Assembly: GCA_049194865.1 (NCBI GenBank)
Contig: JBLZWL010000116.1
Span: forward strand, 62,001 to 126,000
Direction: 5' to 3'
From: Myxococcus terminator_A
Lineage (GTDB): Bacteria; Myxococcota; Myxococcia; Myxococcales; Myxococcaceae
DNA length: 64,000 nucleotides
Shown one piece after another: positions 41,344-49,427 of the stretch. The notes beneath the pieces were generated by a model. That model ran no database searches and was not told the DNA's origin. It saw only the letters and a program-made list of their open reading frames with translations. Position 1 is the stretch's first letter; every line of letters begins with the position of its first letter. Position numbers and translations under genes: made by a program.

Positions 41344-42897
41344 TCAGTACCCGCTGCCGGAGCGGCGGTACTCGGTGATGCTCGGCGGGTACTCGGTCCA
41401 GAAGCGCAGCGTGCCGTCGTGCCCCATCAACGTCTCCTGCTTGCCTCGTGCATCCGCGTCCGAGACCGCGAGCGAGAAGGCGGAAGCCCCGCGTGATTTC
41501 TCCACGTTGAGGTCCGCCAAGGGAAGCGTGAGCGTCACCTCGTAGCCCTGCGGACGCTTGCGCCAGGTGCCCTGGATGGAAGGAAGCACCGTGTTCGCCT
41601 CTCCCGTCCAGTCACGCGCCTCGACCTTTCCTCCCGCCGCGAGCAGTACGCCCATCTTGAGGGGGAGAGAGGGCGAGCCGGAAGGCCGGGGCACGGTGAC
41701 CTCCAGGTGGTCCGAATGCAGGCCCGTGCCCTTCCCGAAAGGAACCACCTTGTCATCGTGCACCTCGGCGAAGAGGGTGACCGCCTCTCCCGAACGGGCC
41801 AGTCGCCACGCGAACGCCAGGTCGGCCGAGCCCTTCCAGGCAGCAAGCCCCCAGGTGACGTGAGCACTCGTATACGCCTGGACCGTGGGAGCCAGCGCGA
41901 GCGCGGCCTTGGCGGACCCCGCGAACCTCACGGGATAGGGCTCGCTCCCATTGACGACCGCGCCCACGGTGTCGGGGAAGCCCATGTATCCCGGCCGGGT
42001 ACGGGAGAGGTCTTCCATGGGTTCCGTCGAGCCGCGCGCGCCCACGGGCCCGGAGAACACATAGGTCGTGGGTGTCACCCTGACCAAGGTCGCGGCTTCG
42101 TTGATCTCGACGAACTGGACGTCGTCTCCTTTCACCATGACGCCACAGAACGGGCCCTCGACTTCGGGCGTCGGCTTCGCGGAGGACTCCTCATGCCCGG
42201 CGTCGGGCGCGGACTCGGGCTTTGACCCCGTGAGCAGGAGAAGGCACATTCCGTCCCCGCAGGCGGAGTCCACCGGATGGAAGGTCACGTTCGTGGGACA
42301 CAGGGCACGGGCCCTAGCGAGGAGTTCGTCACTCACGCCCCGTGGCTCGGGCGGCTTCGGGGCGACGGATGGGTTCACGCGCCGCGCGCCAGGCGTCGTC
42401 CACTTCGGCGTCGGGGCCGTCGCCTGGGTGAAACGCGTGCCATCCCGGGACACCTTCAGGACCGTCCGAGAGACCTCGGTCGGGTCCATGCCATTGTCGA
42501 CAACGTCGTAGTGCTCGTTTCTGTCCCGGGAGACGACCTCGACGTGCTCCGCGTCGATGAAGCGCGGGGTGCTCTCTGTCCAGGGGTCGAGCGGATGCGT
42601 CGCCCCCAGGAACTTCCCCTCAAGGTCCGACAGCACCACGAACCTGTTCGTGCAGAGCGCGTAGAAGCACTGTTCCAACACCTCGACGACGAGCCACGAA
42701 CAGAAGGAGCCTTCGCAGGAGGTTCGCTTCGCCGTGCCCGGCAGATTCAGGGTCTGGATGGGGCCCTCGACCAGGACCGTGCCCGTCAGGAGGGGGGGCT
42801 CGTCAGAGGCCGCCAGGGCCGCCGTGCTCCCGAGCCCCAGACAGAGCGACAGGGCGAGGAGGCCCGACGAGAGGGGCGCGCGGCGTGAGGCATTCAT
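41344..42897 (-). CDS. Secreted protein with C-terminal CBM9/DOMON-like domain
   Basis: A 517-residue exported protein. The signal peptide 'SSGLLALSLCLGLGSTAALAA' is clear. The middle region (about 35-300) contains several cysteines ('SCEGSFCSWLVVEVLEQC', 'CGDGMC') and no fold I recognise. The C-terminal 190 residues resemble a CBM9/DOMON-like sandwich: 'VTWGLAAWKGSADLAFAWRL', 'AVTLFAEVHDDKVVP', 'SDHLEVTVPR', 'YEVTLTLPLADLN'. The ATG at 42897 has AAGGTG upstream; another at 42912 has its RBS too close. It is divergent from gad. A sugar- or haem-binding surface role is possible. Confidence 0.65.
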   Translation of the reverse strand: MNASRRAPLSSGLLALSLCLGLGSTAALAASDEPPLLTGTVLVEGPIQTLNLPGTAKRTSCEGSFCSWLVVEVLEQCFYALCTNRFVVLSDLEGKFLGATHPLDPWTESTPRFIDAEHVEVVSRDRNEHYDVVDNGMDPTEVSRTVLKVSRDGTRFTQATAPTPKWTTPGARRVNPSVAPKPPEPRGVSDELLARARALCPTNVTFHPVDSACGDGMCLLLLTGSKPESAPDAGHEESSAKPTPEVEGPFCGVMVKGDDVQFVEINEAATLVRVTPTTYVFSGPVGARGSTEPMEDLSRTRPGYMGFPDTVGAVVNGSEPYPVRFAGSAKAALALAPTVQAYTSAHVTWGLAAWKGSADLAFAWRLARSGEAVTLFAEVHDDKVVPFGKGTGLHSDHLEVTVPRPSGSPSLPLKMGVLLAAGGKVEARDWTGEANTVLPSIQGTWRKRPQGYEVTLTLPLADLNVEKSRGASAFSLAVSDADARGKQETLMGHDGTLRFWTEYPPSITEYRRSGSGY

Positions 42898-43174
42898 TCG
42901 GTTCACCTTCATACTCCGCGAGATTGCAGGCGGCATGCCGTGTCTCGCCCCCATTTCCACGGCTCCACCGCGGCGAAAACGCGGCTCCAGGGCCACGAGG
43001 CGAGGGCCTCCAGACGCACTCCCTCCCGTCGCGAACGACAACCCGCATCCTCCAGGTGGAGCGGGCGGCTGCCCGTCGGCCTGCCCCTCTCCTGGAGACG
43101 ACGCCCTTCCGGGCGGGTGACGCCATCTCACGTCCGAGTGCCGCGTTCACCGTGCACCGCCGCGAGGAGAACAC

Positions 43175-44566
43175 ATGCCCCTGCATGGCAAAGATGAAGT
43201 CCGGGACCGCCTGAACGATGACGTCTACGCCTCGCCGGACCTGTCCGTCCCGATGCCGAAGTATCGCATCCCGGATGAAGAGCACAGCGCCGAGCATGCC
43301 TACGCCGTCGTGCACGACGAGCTGCTGCTGGACGGCAACTCCCGGCAGAACCTGGCCACCTTCTGCCAGACCTGGTCCGAGCCGCAGGTGCACAAGCTCA
43401 TGGACGAGTGCCTCGACAAGAACATGATTGATAAGGACGAGTACCCGCAGACCGCCGAAATCGAGACGCGCTGCGTGAACATGCTCGCCGACCTGTGGCA
43501 CGCGCCGCACGCGTCCACCGCCATGGGCTGCTCCACCACCGGCTCCAGCGAGGCGGCGATGCTGGGCGGGCTCGCGCTCAAGTGGCGCTGGCGCAAGCGG
43601 CGCGAGGCGGAAGGCAAGCCCACCGACAAGCCCAACCTTATCTGCGGGCCGGTGCAGATCTGCTGGCATAAGTTCGCGCGCTACTTCGACGTGGAGCTGC
43701 GCCAGGTGCCGCTGGCCCAGGGCCGCATGGTGATGACGCCCGAGGAGGTGCTCAAGCTGTGCGACGAGAACACCATCGGCGTCGTGCCCACGCTGGGCGT
43801 CACCTTCAACCTGCTCTATGAGCCGGTGCAGGAGATCGCCGCCGCGCTGGATGGGCTCCAGAAGCGCACCGGGCTGGACATCCCCATCCACGTGGACGCG
43901 GCCAGCGGCGGCTTCCTGGCGCCCTTCATCCACCAGGACGTCGTCTGGGACTTCAAGCTGCCGCGCGTGAAGTCCATCAACGCCTCCGGCCACAAGTTCG
44001 GCCTCACGCCACTGGGTTGCGGCTGGGTGGTGTGGCGCGACAAGGAGGACCTGCCCGAGGAACTCATCTTCCGCGTGGACTACCTGGGCGGCGACATGCC
44101 GACCTTCGCGCTGAACTTCTCGCGGCCGGGCGGGCAGATTGTCATCCAGTACTACAACTTCCTCCGGCTGGGGCGGGAGGGCTACCGGCGCTTGCAGCAG
44201 TCGTGTTCCGACACGGCGAATGTCATCGCGAAGGCCATTGAACAGATTGGCCTGTTCGACATCGTCTACGACGGCCGGGGCGGCGTGCCCGGAGTGTGCT
44301 GGAAGCTGAAGGACGGCGTGAATCCAGGCTTCACCCTCTACGACCTGGCGGACCGGCTGCGTGAGCGCGGCTGGCTGGTGCCCGCGTACCCCATGCCCGC
44401 CAACCTCCAGGACCTGGTGGTGCAGCGCGTGCTGGTGCGCCACGGCGTCAGCAGGGACCTGGCCACGCTGCTGGTGACGGACCTCATTGCCTGCATCGAG
44501 CACTTCAAGCGCCACCCGGTGAGCGCGCCGATGACGCGGGAAGAGGCGTCCGGCTACCACCACTGA
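43175..44566 (+). CDS. gadB: Glutamate decarboxylase
   Basis: A 463-residue PLP-dependent decarboxylase converting L-glutamate to GABA and CO2 with proton consumption. The substrate/PLP regions are conserved: 'GCSTTGSSEAAMLGG', 'IPIHVDAASGGFLAPF' and 'SINASGHKFGL' with the PLP lysine at about 274 (Lys276 in E. coli GadB). Length is typical (466) and there is no C-terminal calmodulin-binding extension. GAGGAG precedes the ATG. No GABA antiporter or GABA transaminase is adjacent; the neighbouring exporter is a DHA2 drug-type transporter. A hairpin with a short T-rich tail follows. Confidence 0.95.
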   Translation: MPLHGKDEVRDRLNDDVYASPDLSVPMPKYRIPDEEHSAEHAYAVVHDELLLDGNSRQNLATFCQTWSEPQVHKLMDECLDKNMIDKDEYPQTAEIETRCVNMLADLWHAPHASTAMGCSTTGSSEAAMLGGLALKWRWRKRREAEGKPTDKPNLICGPVQICWHKFARYFDVELRQVPLAQGRMVMTPEEVLKLCDENTIGVVPTLGVTFNLLYEPVQEIAAALDGLQKRTGLDIPIHVDAASGGFLAPFIHQDVVWDFKLPRVKSINASGHKFGLTPLGCGWVVWRDKEDLPEELIFRVDYLGGDMPTFALNFSRPGGQIVIQYYNFLRLGREGYRRLQQSCSDTANVIAKAIEQIGLFDIVYDGRGGVPGVCWKLKDGVNPGFTLYDLADRLRERGWLVPAYPMPANLQDLVVQRVLVRHGVSRDLATLLVTDLIACIEHFKRHPVSAPMTREEASGYHH

Positions 44567-44584
44567 GCGCACTGTCGCCGTGAG

Positions 44585-44624
44585 AGGCGGGAGCGTGTCC
44601 ATGCGGGCGCGCTCCCGTCTTTCC
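44585..44624 (+). terminator. Terminator of gadB
   Basis: AGGCGGGAGCG (44585-44595) pairs with CGCTCCCGTCT (44610-44620; one G-U) around a 14-base loop and runs into TTCCC. It starts 18 bp past the gad stop. Confidence 0.6.
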
Positions 44625-44740
44625 CTCGACCGCGCGTCGTCGTCTCGCCGTCGCCGCCCCGGCGCGACTCGAGGCGCTGGAGCTGTCCTGGGTGACGGAG
44701 CCCGTCCCCGCGACTTCGCGCGGGGGGAGGGCCTGGCGCT

Positions 44741-46216
44741 TCAGTGCTGAACGACGGCGGTGGCCTCGGCGGCGACGGGCGTGCCGGCGTTGCGCTGGAC
44801 GCGGGGGAAGAACAAGCCCGCGACGAAGGCGCCCACCGCGAAGAGGCAGATGAGCCAGAAGTTGATGGTCAGCCCCGACGTCAGCGCGCCACTCAGGGCC
44901 TTCATCATCGCCTCCGGAATGGCGGCGTGGCTCCGCTCGGGACTGAGCAGCGCGTTGGCGGCCTCGACGGGAATCGTCGGGTCCTCCAGCAGGCGCGACA
45001 CCATCACCCCGCCCATCAGCCCCACGCCCAGCACGCCGCCGATGGTGCGGAAGAACATGTTGCTGGCGGTCGCCACGCCGCGCAGCTCCCAGCCCACGCT
45101 CGTCTGCACCGCGATGAGCAGCGCCGTGGACGCGAAGCCCAGGCCGACGCCGAACAGCGCCATCGACACCTGGAGCGCGAAGAGGGGCGCGTCCTGCTTG
45201 AGCAAGAGCGCCATCAGCACCGTGCCCACCACCGTCAGCCCCAGGCCGCCGACGATGAGCGGCCGGAAGCCGGTGCGCAAGAGCAGCTTCCCCGCGAACA
45301 CGGCCGCGAGCGGCCAGCCGACAATCATCGGCGTAATCATCCCACCCGCCGTCGTGGGCGAGCTGCCCAGCACCGCCTGCACGTACAGCGGCACGTACGT
45401 CGTCGCGCCGAACATCGCCGCGGAGAAGAGCGCTCCGGCCACCGAGGAGATGGCGATGGCGGGGTGCTTGAAGAGCGTCATCGGGATGACGGGCGCGGGC
45501 GCCCGACGCTCCACCTGCACGAAGGCCACCAGCAACACCAGCGCGGCCGGCAGCGCCCACAGGTTCATGCCCACGCCCTGCACGCCGAAGAGCAGCGCCA
45601 CCACGCCCGCACACAGGAGCGCCGCGCCCGCATAGTCCAGTTGCTGCGGCTTGTGCTGCACCTGCTCGTGGAAGAAGGCGACGATGAGCGCGAAGGTGAG
45701 CATCCCCACCGGCACGTTGATGAAGAAAATCCAGTGCCAGCTCAGGTACTTCACGATGAGCCCGCCGGTGACGGGACCCACCAGTCCCGCCACGCCCCAC
45801 ACCGCGCTGAAGGCGCCCTGCACCCGGGCCCGCTCCTCCATCGTGTACAGGTCTCCAATGATGGTGAGCGCCACCGGCTGGATGGCCCCCGCACCCAGAC
45901 CCTGGAGCGTCCGGAAGGCGATGAGCAGGCCCATGGTCGACGCCAGCCCGCTGGCGATGGAGCCCGCGAGGAACAGCCCGATGCCGAACAGGATGATGGG
46001 CTTGCGACCGTACAGGTCCGCCAGCTTCCCGTAGATGGGCACGGTGATGGTGGAGGACAGCATGTACGCGGTGAAGACCCACGCGTAGCTCTGGATGCCA
46101 CCCAGCTCCCCCACCACGGTGGGCATCGCGGTGGACACGACTGTCACCTCCAGGGCCGCCATGAAGAGACTCAGGGCCAGGGCCACGGTGGTGAGGGGAC
46201 GGTGGGTATTTCTCAT
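44741..46216 (-). CDS. MFS exporter, DHA2 (EmrB/QacA) family
   Basis: A 491-residue transporter with about 14 membrane helices. Signatures are helix 1 'LSLFMAALEVTVVSTAMPTV' (motif D1), motif A 'GKLADLYGRKPIILFGI' in the 2-3 loop, motif B 'RTLQGLGAGAIQP' and motif C 'GVAGLVGPVTGGLI' in helix 5, which mark proton-driven drug antiporters. The ATG at 46216 lacks a strong RBS. The gene is divergent from the SRPBCC gene, with 219 bp between. It converges on gadB; the two are separated by the gad terminator. Substrate unknown. Confidence 0.92.
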   Translation of the reverse strand: MRNTHRPLTTVALALSLFMAALEVTVVSTAMPTVVGELGGIQSYAWVFTAYMLSSTITVPIYGKLADLYGRKPIILFGIGLFLAGSIASGLASTMGLLIAFRTLQGLGAGAIQPVALTIIGDLYTMEERARVQGAFSAVWGVAGLVGPVTGGLIVKYLSWHWIFFINVPVGMLTFALIVAFFHEQVQHKPQQLDYAGAALLCAGVVALLFGVQGVGMNLWALPAALVLLVAFVQVERRAPAPVIPMTLFKHPAIAISSVAGALFSAAMFGATTYVPLYVQAVLGSSPTTAGGMITPMIVGWPLAAVFAGKLLLRTGFRPLIVGGLGLTVVGTVLMALLLKQDAPLFALQVSMALFGVGLGFASTALLIAVQTSVGWELRGVATASNMFFRTIGGVLGVGLMGGVMVSRLLEDPTIPVEAANALLSPERSHAAIPEAMMKALSGALTSGLTINFWLICLFAVGAFVAGLFFPRVQRNAGTPVAAEATAVVQH

Positions 46217-46435
46217 GGTGTCCGGCGTCGAAGAGGCCGCCCACTTTTAATGGGAGCCCTCCGGAGGTGCCAGCATCAATCATTCCGCGTACTTGGAAAG
46301 ACCAGGAAAATCGCAAACGCCATGTCGATCTAAGGGGTCCTCATTCGTCGCCGCTGCAGAGCGGCGATTGAGCGCTCGGCGCATGGCCCGGGGGGGCCCG
46401 ACGTATCCATTCCTTTTGAACGTCCGGGAGTTTTC

Positions 46436-47074
46436 ATGAAGAGGACATCAGGCATCGTCTCGGTGGTCGCCGTCGTCGTGTTGTTCGTCGCCATCGGCCA
46501 GCGACCCGGAACGTTCCGTGTCGAGCGCAGCGCCACCATCCAGGCACCCGCCGAGGTCGTCTTCGCGCTGGTGAACGACTTCCAACACTGGGAGCAGTGG
46601 TCGCCCTGGTGGAAGCTGGAGCCCACCCAGCAGGTCTCCCTCGCGGGCGCGTCCTCGGGCGTGGGCGCCATCTATGAGTGGCGGGGCCAGCGGACGGGCT
46701 CGGGGCGGATGGAAATCGTGGAGAGCCGCCCGAACACCTACGTGCGAATCCGGCTCGACTTCACCGTGCCCATGCGGGCCACCAACACCACCGAGTACCT
46801 GCTCACCCCCACCGAGGAGGGTGTGACGCTGACGTGGGTGATGTCCGGGGAGAACACCTTCGCCGGCAAGGCGCTCCAGCTCTTCGCCAGCATGGACGAG
46901 GTGATGGGCCGGGACTTCGAGCAGGGCCTCGCCGACCTCAAGAGCGTGGCGGAGTCCCGTCGCGGCGGCTCCGCGCCCTCCGTGGGCGAGGCCGGGTTTC
47001 ACGGAGACGCCCTGAACCGCGATGCGGCCCCGGACGTCGTCGTCGCCCGGGACGCGCACTACCGGCACGAGTAG
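46436..47074 (+). CDS. SRPBCC (START-like) protein with N-terminal anchor
   Basis: A 212-residue protein. An N-terminal hydrophobic segment ('GIVSVVAVVVLFVAIG', about 6-21) suggests a membrane anchor. Residues about 25-175 form an SRPBCC/polyketide-cyclase-2 domain: 'FRVERSATIQAPAEVVFALV', 'HWEQWSPWW', 'GRMEIVESRPNTYVRIRLDF'. The last 40 residues are a polar tail ('GEAGFHGDALNRDAAPDVVV') not usual in the family, perhaps a shifted or extended end. Ligand unknown, probably hydrophobic. Confidence 0.85.
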   Translation: MKRTSGIVSVVAVVVLFVAIGQRPGTFRVERSATIQAPAEVVFALVNDFQHWEQWSPWWKLEPTQQVSLAGASSGVGAIYEWRGQRTGSGRMEIVESRPNTYVRIRLDFTVPMRATNTTEYLLTPTEEGVTLTWVMSGENTFAGKALQLFASMDEVMGRDFEQGLADLKSVAESRRGGSAPSVGEAGFHGDALNRDAAPDVVVARDAHYRHE

Positions 47075-47243
47075 GACCCGTCCCAGATGTGGGGCGCGCC
47101 AGTAGCAGCCATGAATAACGTGTTTTTGTTTTCAGGTTGATGCCGTTTCAGAGGGCTCCAGCGGCAGCTGTCACATGCTTCAAGCAACCTTGAGGATGTG
47201 TGCTCGATACTGATTCTGGATTTCTCCAGACAACGGCCGAGCC

Positions 47244-49286
47244 ATGCCCACCCGGATTCCCCCACCGAGCCGTCCCGCTTCTTCCTCCACGTCCCGCTCC
47301 ACCGAGTCCGAGTCGCCGCGTCCCGCGTCCAGCGGGAAGGCGGCTGGCGCGCGCGGACCGGCGGTGAAGGACTTCTTCGACGACGTCCGGCAGACGCGCA
47401 ACGCGGAGGCGCGGCGTGCTCCGGCGGACCATGGGCCCGTGGGAAGGGACGTCGTCCGCAAGGATGGGAGCCTCGTCGCCGAGCTGCCCCGGCCCACCGC
47501 GGTCCCCATGCCGTCCCAGCCCTCCAGTCGCCCGGGCATGGGCGCCATCCCCTATGACGGAGGGACGACGTTCCGCGTGTGGGCGCCCAATGCCCAGCGG
47601 ATGCAGGTGGCCGGTGACTTCAGCAACTGGGAGTCTGTGGAGCTCCAGCGCGAGCCGAGCGGCAACTTCTCCCTGGACGTCCCCGGCGCGAAGGCCGGCG
47701 AGCAGTACCAGTACGTCATCCAGGGCAAACACGGCGACTGGCGTTGGAAGGGAGACCCGCGCGCCAACGACGTGACGAACTCCACGGGCAACTCCGTCAT
47801 CGTCGACCACAAGTCCTACGCGTGGAAGCACGACTGGGAGTTCAAGATGCCGGCCTGGAACGAGGCGGTCATCTACGAGATGCATGTGGGCACGTTCAAC
47901 GACTCGCCCGGCTGGGGCCCCGGCAACTGGCAGAGCGCCATCGACAAGCTGGACCACCTGAAGGACCTGGGCATCAACGTCGTGGAGTTGATGCCCTCGG
48001 CCGAGTTCGCCGCCGACTTCAGCTGGGGCTACAACCCCGCCTTCCCCAACGCGCCGGAGAGCGCCTACGGCAGCCCCGAGGACCTCAAGCGCTTCGTCGA
48101 CGAGGCGCACAAGCGCGGCATCGGCGTGGTGATGGACGTCGTCTACAACCACCTGGGGCCCAGTGACTTGCCTCACTGGGACTTCGACGGCGAGACGTAC
48201 GGCAAGGGCGGCAGCTACTTCTACACGGACTGGCGCGCGAAGACGCCCTGGGGTGACACGCGTCCGGACTACGGCCGCCCCGAGGTGCGCGACTACCTGC
48301 GCGACAACGCGATGATGTGGCTGCGCGACTACCACATGGACGGCCTGCGGCTGGATGCCACCAAGGAGATTCGCCAGGCCAGCGGCGCGGACAACCCGCA
48401 GGGCTGGCAGCTGCTCCGGGACATCAACGACGCCGTCAACCGCGAGTTCCCCCAGAAGCTCATCATCGCGGAGGACCTGGGCAACGAGGGTGGCCTCACG
48501 CATCCGGATGGCGCCAACTTCGACAGCCAGTGGGACTCCAACTTCGTGCACCCCGTGCGCACGGCGCTGACGGCCTTCTCCGACGCGGACCGCGACATGA
48601 ACGCCGTCGCCCGCGCGATTGGCTTCAAATACAACGGCAATGCCACCCAGCGTGTCATCTACACGGAGAGCCACGACGAGGTGGCCAATGGCAAGCAGCG
48701 GCTGCCCAGTGAAGTGGGCGGGTGGGACTCCGGTGGCTACCACGCCAAGAAGCGCTCGCTCATCGGCGCCGCGCTGACGATGACCAGCCCTGGCATTCCC
48801 ATGATTTTCCAGGGCCAGGAGTTCCTTGAGGACGGCCACTTCCAGGACGGCGACCCGCTGGACTGGCAGAAGAAGGAGTCCTTCGCCGGCATCAACCAGT
48901 CCTACACGGACCTCATCAAGCTCCGGCGCAACTGGAACGACAACACCGCGGGCCTGCGTGGAGAGAACGTCAACGTCCACCACGTGAACAACGACGACAA
49001 GGTCATCGCCTTCCACCGCTGGGACAAGGGTGGGCCGGGCGACGACACCATCGTCGTGGTCAACTTCGGCGGCAAGCAGCTCTCCAACTACGAGCTGGGC
49101 CTGCCCTCCGACGGCACGTGGAAGGTGCGCTACAACAGCGACTGGAAGGGCTACTCGGGCGACTTCGGCAACGCCCAGAGCTTCGACGTGGGCGGCAAGT
49201 GGAACGGCAAGGACGGCCTTCCCGCCAGCGGCTCGCTCAACGACCTGGGCCCCTACAGCGTCGTCATCCTGTCGCGGGACAAGTAG
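47244..49286 (+). CDS. GH13 alpha-glucan enzyme (branching-enzyme-like) with CBM48
   Basis: A 680-residue enzyme. A disordered Ser/Pro/Arg-rich N-terminus (1 to about 95) has no signal peptide. A CBM48 follows ('FRVWAPNAQRMQVAGDFSNW', about 110-195), then a GH13 barrel and a C-terminal beta-domain. Catalytic residues are visible: nucleophile Asp371 in 'DGLRLDAT', acid/base Glu410 in 'IIAEDLG' and Asp478 in 'ESHDE'. 'YEMHVGTFNDSPGWG' and 'MDVVYNHLGPSD' are typical of GlgB/GlgX/TreZ-type members. Branching or debranching of glycogen-like glucan is likely; which one cannot be decided by eye. A companion glycogen or trehalose operon is absent. Confidence 0.87.
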   Translation: MPTRIPPPSRPASSSTSRSTESESPRPASSGKAAGARGPAVKDFFDDVRQTRNAEARRAPADHGPVGRDVVRKDGSLVAELPRPTAVPMPSQPSSRPGMGAIPYDGGTTFRVWAPNAQRMQVAGDFSNWESVELQREPSGNFSLDVPGAKAGEQYQYVIQGKHGDWRWKGDPRANDVTNSTGNSVIVDHKSYAWKHDWEFKMPAWNEAVIYEMHVGTFNDSPGWGPGNWQSAIDKLDHLKDLGINVVELMPSAEFAADFSWGYNPAFPNAPESAYGSPEDLKRFVDEAHKRGIGVVMDVVYNHLGPSDLPHWDFDGETYGKGGSYFYTDWRAKTPWGDTRPDYGRPEVRDYLRDNAMMWLRDYHMDGLRLDATKEIRQASGADNPQGWQLLRDINDAVNREFPQKLIIAEDLGNEGGLTHPDGANFDSQWDSNFVHPVRTALTAFSDADRDMNAVARAIGFKYNGNATQRVIYTESHDEVANGKQRLPSEVGGWDSGGYHAKKRSLIGAALTMTSPGIPMIFQGQEFLEDGHFQDGDPLDWQKKESFAGINQSYTDLIKLRRNWNDNTAGLRGENVNVHHVNNDDKVIAFHRWDKGGPGDDTIVVVNFGGKQLSNYELGLPSDGTWKVRYNSDWKGYSGDFGNAQSFDVGGKWNGKDGLPASGSLNDLGPYSVVILSRDK

Positions 49287-49392
49287 GCCTCTATCCGGCT
49301 CGGGTTCTCACGTTTCAATACGGTGGCATGTGCAGCGGTGTCGCATGAGTCCGCATAGCTGTAAATCTGGAACTCATCGCTAAAGCAGAATG

Positions 49393-49427
49393 TCATGATG
49401 GTTCCCCCAGGAGGGTTTCCATCATGA
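49393..49427 (+). promoter_or_regulatory. Leader hairpin that contains the RBS and start codon of the esterase gene
   Basis: TCATGATGG (49393-49401) pairs perfectly with CCATCATGA (49419-49427); the second arm includes the ATG at 49424-49426. Inside, CCC can pair with GGG of the AGGAGGG RBS (49409-49415). In the mRNA, the initiation region would be masked until the stem opens. Confidence 0.55.

Noticed and set aside
44741..46216. Exporter next to gadB as a GABA/glutamate antiporter (GadC-like)
   Set aside because: Its motifs are those of 14-helix DHA2 drug antiporters, not of the APC-family GadC, and it is convergent with gadB across a terminator.
46386..46402. GGCCCGGGGGGGCCC as an operator between the MFS and SRPBCC genes
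   Set aside because: The symmetry comes from a G-run; arms are only 5 bp and could be chance.
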